DNA of 9,235 nt from an uncultured Rubrivivax sp. (GTDB lineage: Bacteria; Pseudomonadota; Gammaproteobacteria; Burkholderiales; Burkholderiaceae_C), in assembly GCA_937967345.1 (NCBI GenBank), contig CALBTN010000020.1:1-9235 (forward strand). Reading direction: 5' to 3'. The translations under genes and the position numbers were made by a program. Shown in pieces: positions 6,091 to 9,235 of this stretch (position 1 is the first letter of the stretch; every line of letters begins with the position of its first letter). Under the pieces are notes generated by a model. That model saw only the letters and a list, made by a program, of their open reading frames with translations, was not told where the DNA came from and searched no databases.

Positions 6091-6178
6091 ATAGGGAAGC
6101 AGTTCCCGACCGCTTGTCTCCTCCACCTTCCGAAAGGGTGGATTCAGCCCAAGGCAGCAATGCCTTGGGCTTTTTTTT
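6091..6178 (+). ncRNA. Small RNA of about 88 nt with anti-Shine-Dalgarno-like motif
   Basis: No start codon precedes the terminator hairpin, so this is a non-coding transcript. Predicted order: hairpin 1, GGGAA-GCAG-TTCCC (6094-6107); a single-stranded pyrimidine-rich linker (6108-6121); hairpin 2, TCCACC pairing with GGTGGA (6122-6142); a short A/T linker; and the terminator. TCTCCTCC (6117-6124), spanning the linker and the foot of hairpin 2, is complementary to purine-rich ribosome binding sites and resembles the CCUCC core at the 3' end of 16S rRNA. That points to base-pairing with mRNA leaders. The layout recalls the betaproteobacterial toxic small RNA family, which carries an anti-Shine-Dalgarno sequence; this assignment is from memory and unverified. 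An alternative is a terminator-only leader of ilvA, which lies 71 bases downstream. Confidence 0.7.
6147..6178 (+). terminator. Intrinsic terminator of the small RNA
   Basis: GCCCAAGGCA, loop GCAA, TGCCTTGGGC, then eight T. The stem is a perfect 10 bp with a GNRA tetraloop and the T tract follows immediately. It lies between the small RNA promoter and ilvA on the same strand, and no protein gene on the plus strand ends upstream of it, so it must end the small RNA (or attenuate a leader). Confidence 0.95.
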
Positions 6179-6196
6179 GCGGGTTTGGCGCGGCCC

Positions 6197-6202
6197 TATC
6201 AT
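6197..6202 (+). promoter_or_regulatory. Possible -10 element for ilvA
   Basis: TATCAT matches the -10 consensus at five of six positions, between the small RNA terminator and the ilvA start. The -35 position at 17-base spacing is the end of the T tract (TTTTTG), which is a poor match. If used, transcription would start near 6209 with a leader of about 41 bases. Confidence 0.3.
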
Positions 6203-6249
6203 GCGGCGCCGTTCTTCCATCGCGACGCCTCACGGCGCGCGCCCTCGCC

Positions 6250-7794
<1,545 letters not shown>

Positions 7795-7843
7795 TCGAAC
7801 CCGCGCACGGCGCCGGCCTGGCGCATGCCGGGTACGTCCGTGC

Positions 7844-7861
7844 GTCGGCCGCCAGGCCGAC
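7844..7861. repeat. Intergenic palindrome 1
   Basis: GTCGGCC, GCCA, GGCCGAC: a perfect 7-bp inverted repeat 50 bases after the ilvA stop. No T tract follows on either strand. First of three palindromes in the 201-base convergent spacer between ilvA and aspS. Confidence 0.5.
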
Positions 7862-7876
7862 TTGTCCAACGAATCG

Positions 7877-7899
7877 GAGCCCCCTCTTGGAGGGGGCTC
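7877..7899. repeat. Intergenic palindrome 2 (GAGCCCCCTC type)
   Basis: GAGCCCCCTC, TTG, GAGGGGGCTC: a perfect 10-bp inverted repeat followed by GGGGGAGCGG. It lacks a T tract, so it is not a standard terminator. C/G-run palindromes of this kind recur in intergenic spacers of Burkholderiales genomes, so it may be a dispersed repeat element; that needs the rest of the genome to confirm. Confidence 0.6.
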
Positions 7900-7923
7900 G
7901 GGGGAGCGGTGCATAGCGCCCCA

Positions 7924-7954
7924 GGCGCAAAGCGGCCTGCGGCCGCTTTGCGCC
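7924..7954. repeat. Intergenic palindrome 3, possible bidirectional terminator
   Basis: GGCGCAAAGCGGCC, TGC, GGCCGCTTTGCGCC: a perfect 14-bp inverted repeat, 41 bases beyond the aspS stop (minus strand) and 130 bases beyond the ilvA stop. The stem is very stable and could halt transcripts from both sides, but neither exit carries a T run, so it is not a textbook intrinsic terminator. Confidence 0.6.
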
Positions 7955-7995
7955 GCCAGCAGCCGTTCGCCCCTTTTGCCTCCAACGGCTTGGTG

Positions 7996-9235
<1,240 letters not shown>

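Noticed and set aside
6091..6178. T-box, riboswitch or leader-peptide attenuator for ilvA
   Set aside because: No start codon or branched-chain codon run, no T-box specifier or UGGN-type element, and too short for these classes; a small RNA explains it better.
6052..6249. N-terminal extension of ilvA by 66 codons
   Set aside because: It would be translated through the small RNA and its strong terminator, has no similarity to threonine ammonia-lyase, and breaks the 514-residue family length.
7877..7899. Intrinsic terminator for ilvA or aspS
   Set aside because: Strong stem, but neither strand has a T tract after it, so I list it as a palindromic repeat instead.

Overview
The window reads as ordinary chromosomal DNA from a GC-rich betaproteobacterium, most likely a Burkholderiales member of the Leptothrix/Rubrivivax/Ideonella type. 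This rests on the GC-rich third codon positions, a Comamonadaceae/Burkholderiales-style trimeric porin, a Coq7-type ubiquinone hydroxylase, and strong resemblance of the AspRS and IlvA sequences to that group. I see no transposase, phage gene, integrase, tRNA, rRNA or CRISPR array.

Layout. On the minus strand, 1-1593 holds the first two genes of a dipeptide/oligopeptide-type ABC importer: a DppB-like permease, then a DppC-like permease cut by the window edge. Just upstream of them, also on the minus strand, is a monocistronic general porin (1810-2925) with a clean intrinsic terminator at 1745-1773 and a plausible sigma70 promoter at 3016-3044. Between the porin and coq7 lies a 348-base divergent control region. 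On the plus strand, 3274-5001 is a tightly overlapping three-gene unit: coq7, a predicted lipoprotein with two VOC (glyoxalase-fold) domains, and a 59-residue predicted lipoprotein. It converges, with 19 bases between stops, on a minus-strand pair: an OsmC/YhfA-type protein followed by a lipoprotein with two BamE/SmpA-like repeats.

The 301 bases between the OsmC-like gene and ilvA hold the most interesting element: a free-standing small RNA of about 88 nt (6091-6178). It has its own extended -10 promoter, a 5' hairpin, a pyrimidine-rich stretch that mimics the anti-Shine-Dalgarno sequence, a second hairpin, and a near-ideal terminator (10-bp stem, GCAA loop, eight T). Its layout recalls the betaproteobacterial toxic small RNA family, but I could not verify this. 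After it come ilvA (biosynthetic threonine ammonia-lyase, apparently TTG-started and exactly 514 residues), a 201-base convergent spacer with three strong palindromes, and the C-terminal two thirds of aspS on the minus strand.

How the genes work together: the porin and ABC permeases serve outer- and inner-membrane uptake respectively; coq7 serves ubiquinone synthesis; ilvA and aspS are housekeeping genes. Apart from the small RNA, the least described items are three predicted lipoproteins clustered at 3905-5512, transcribed from both sides towards one junction.
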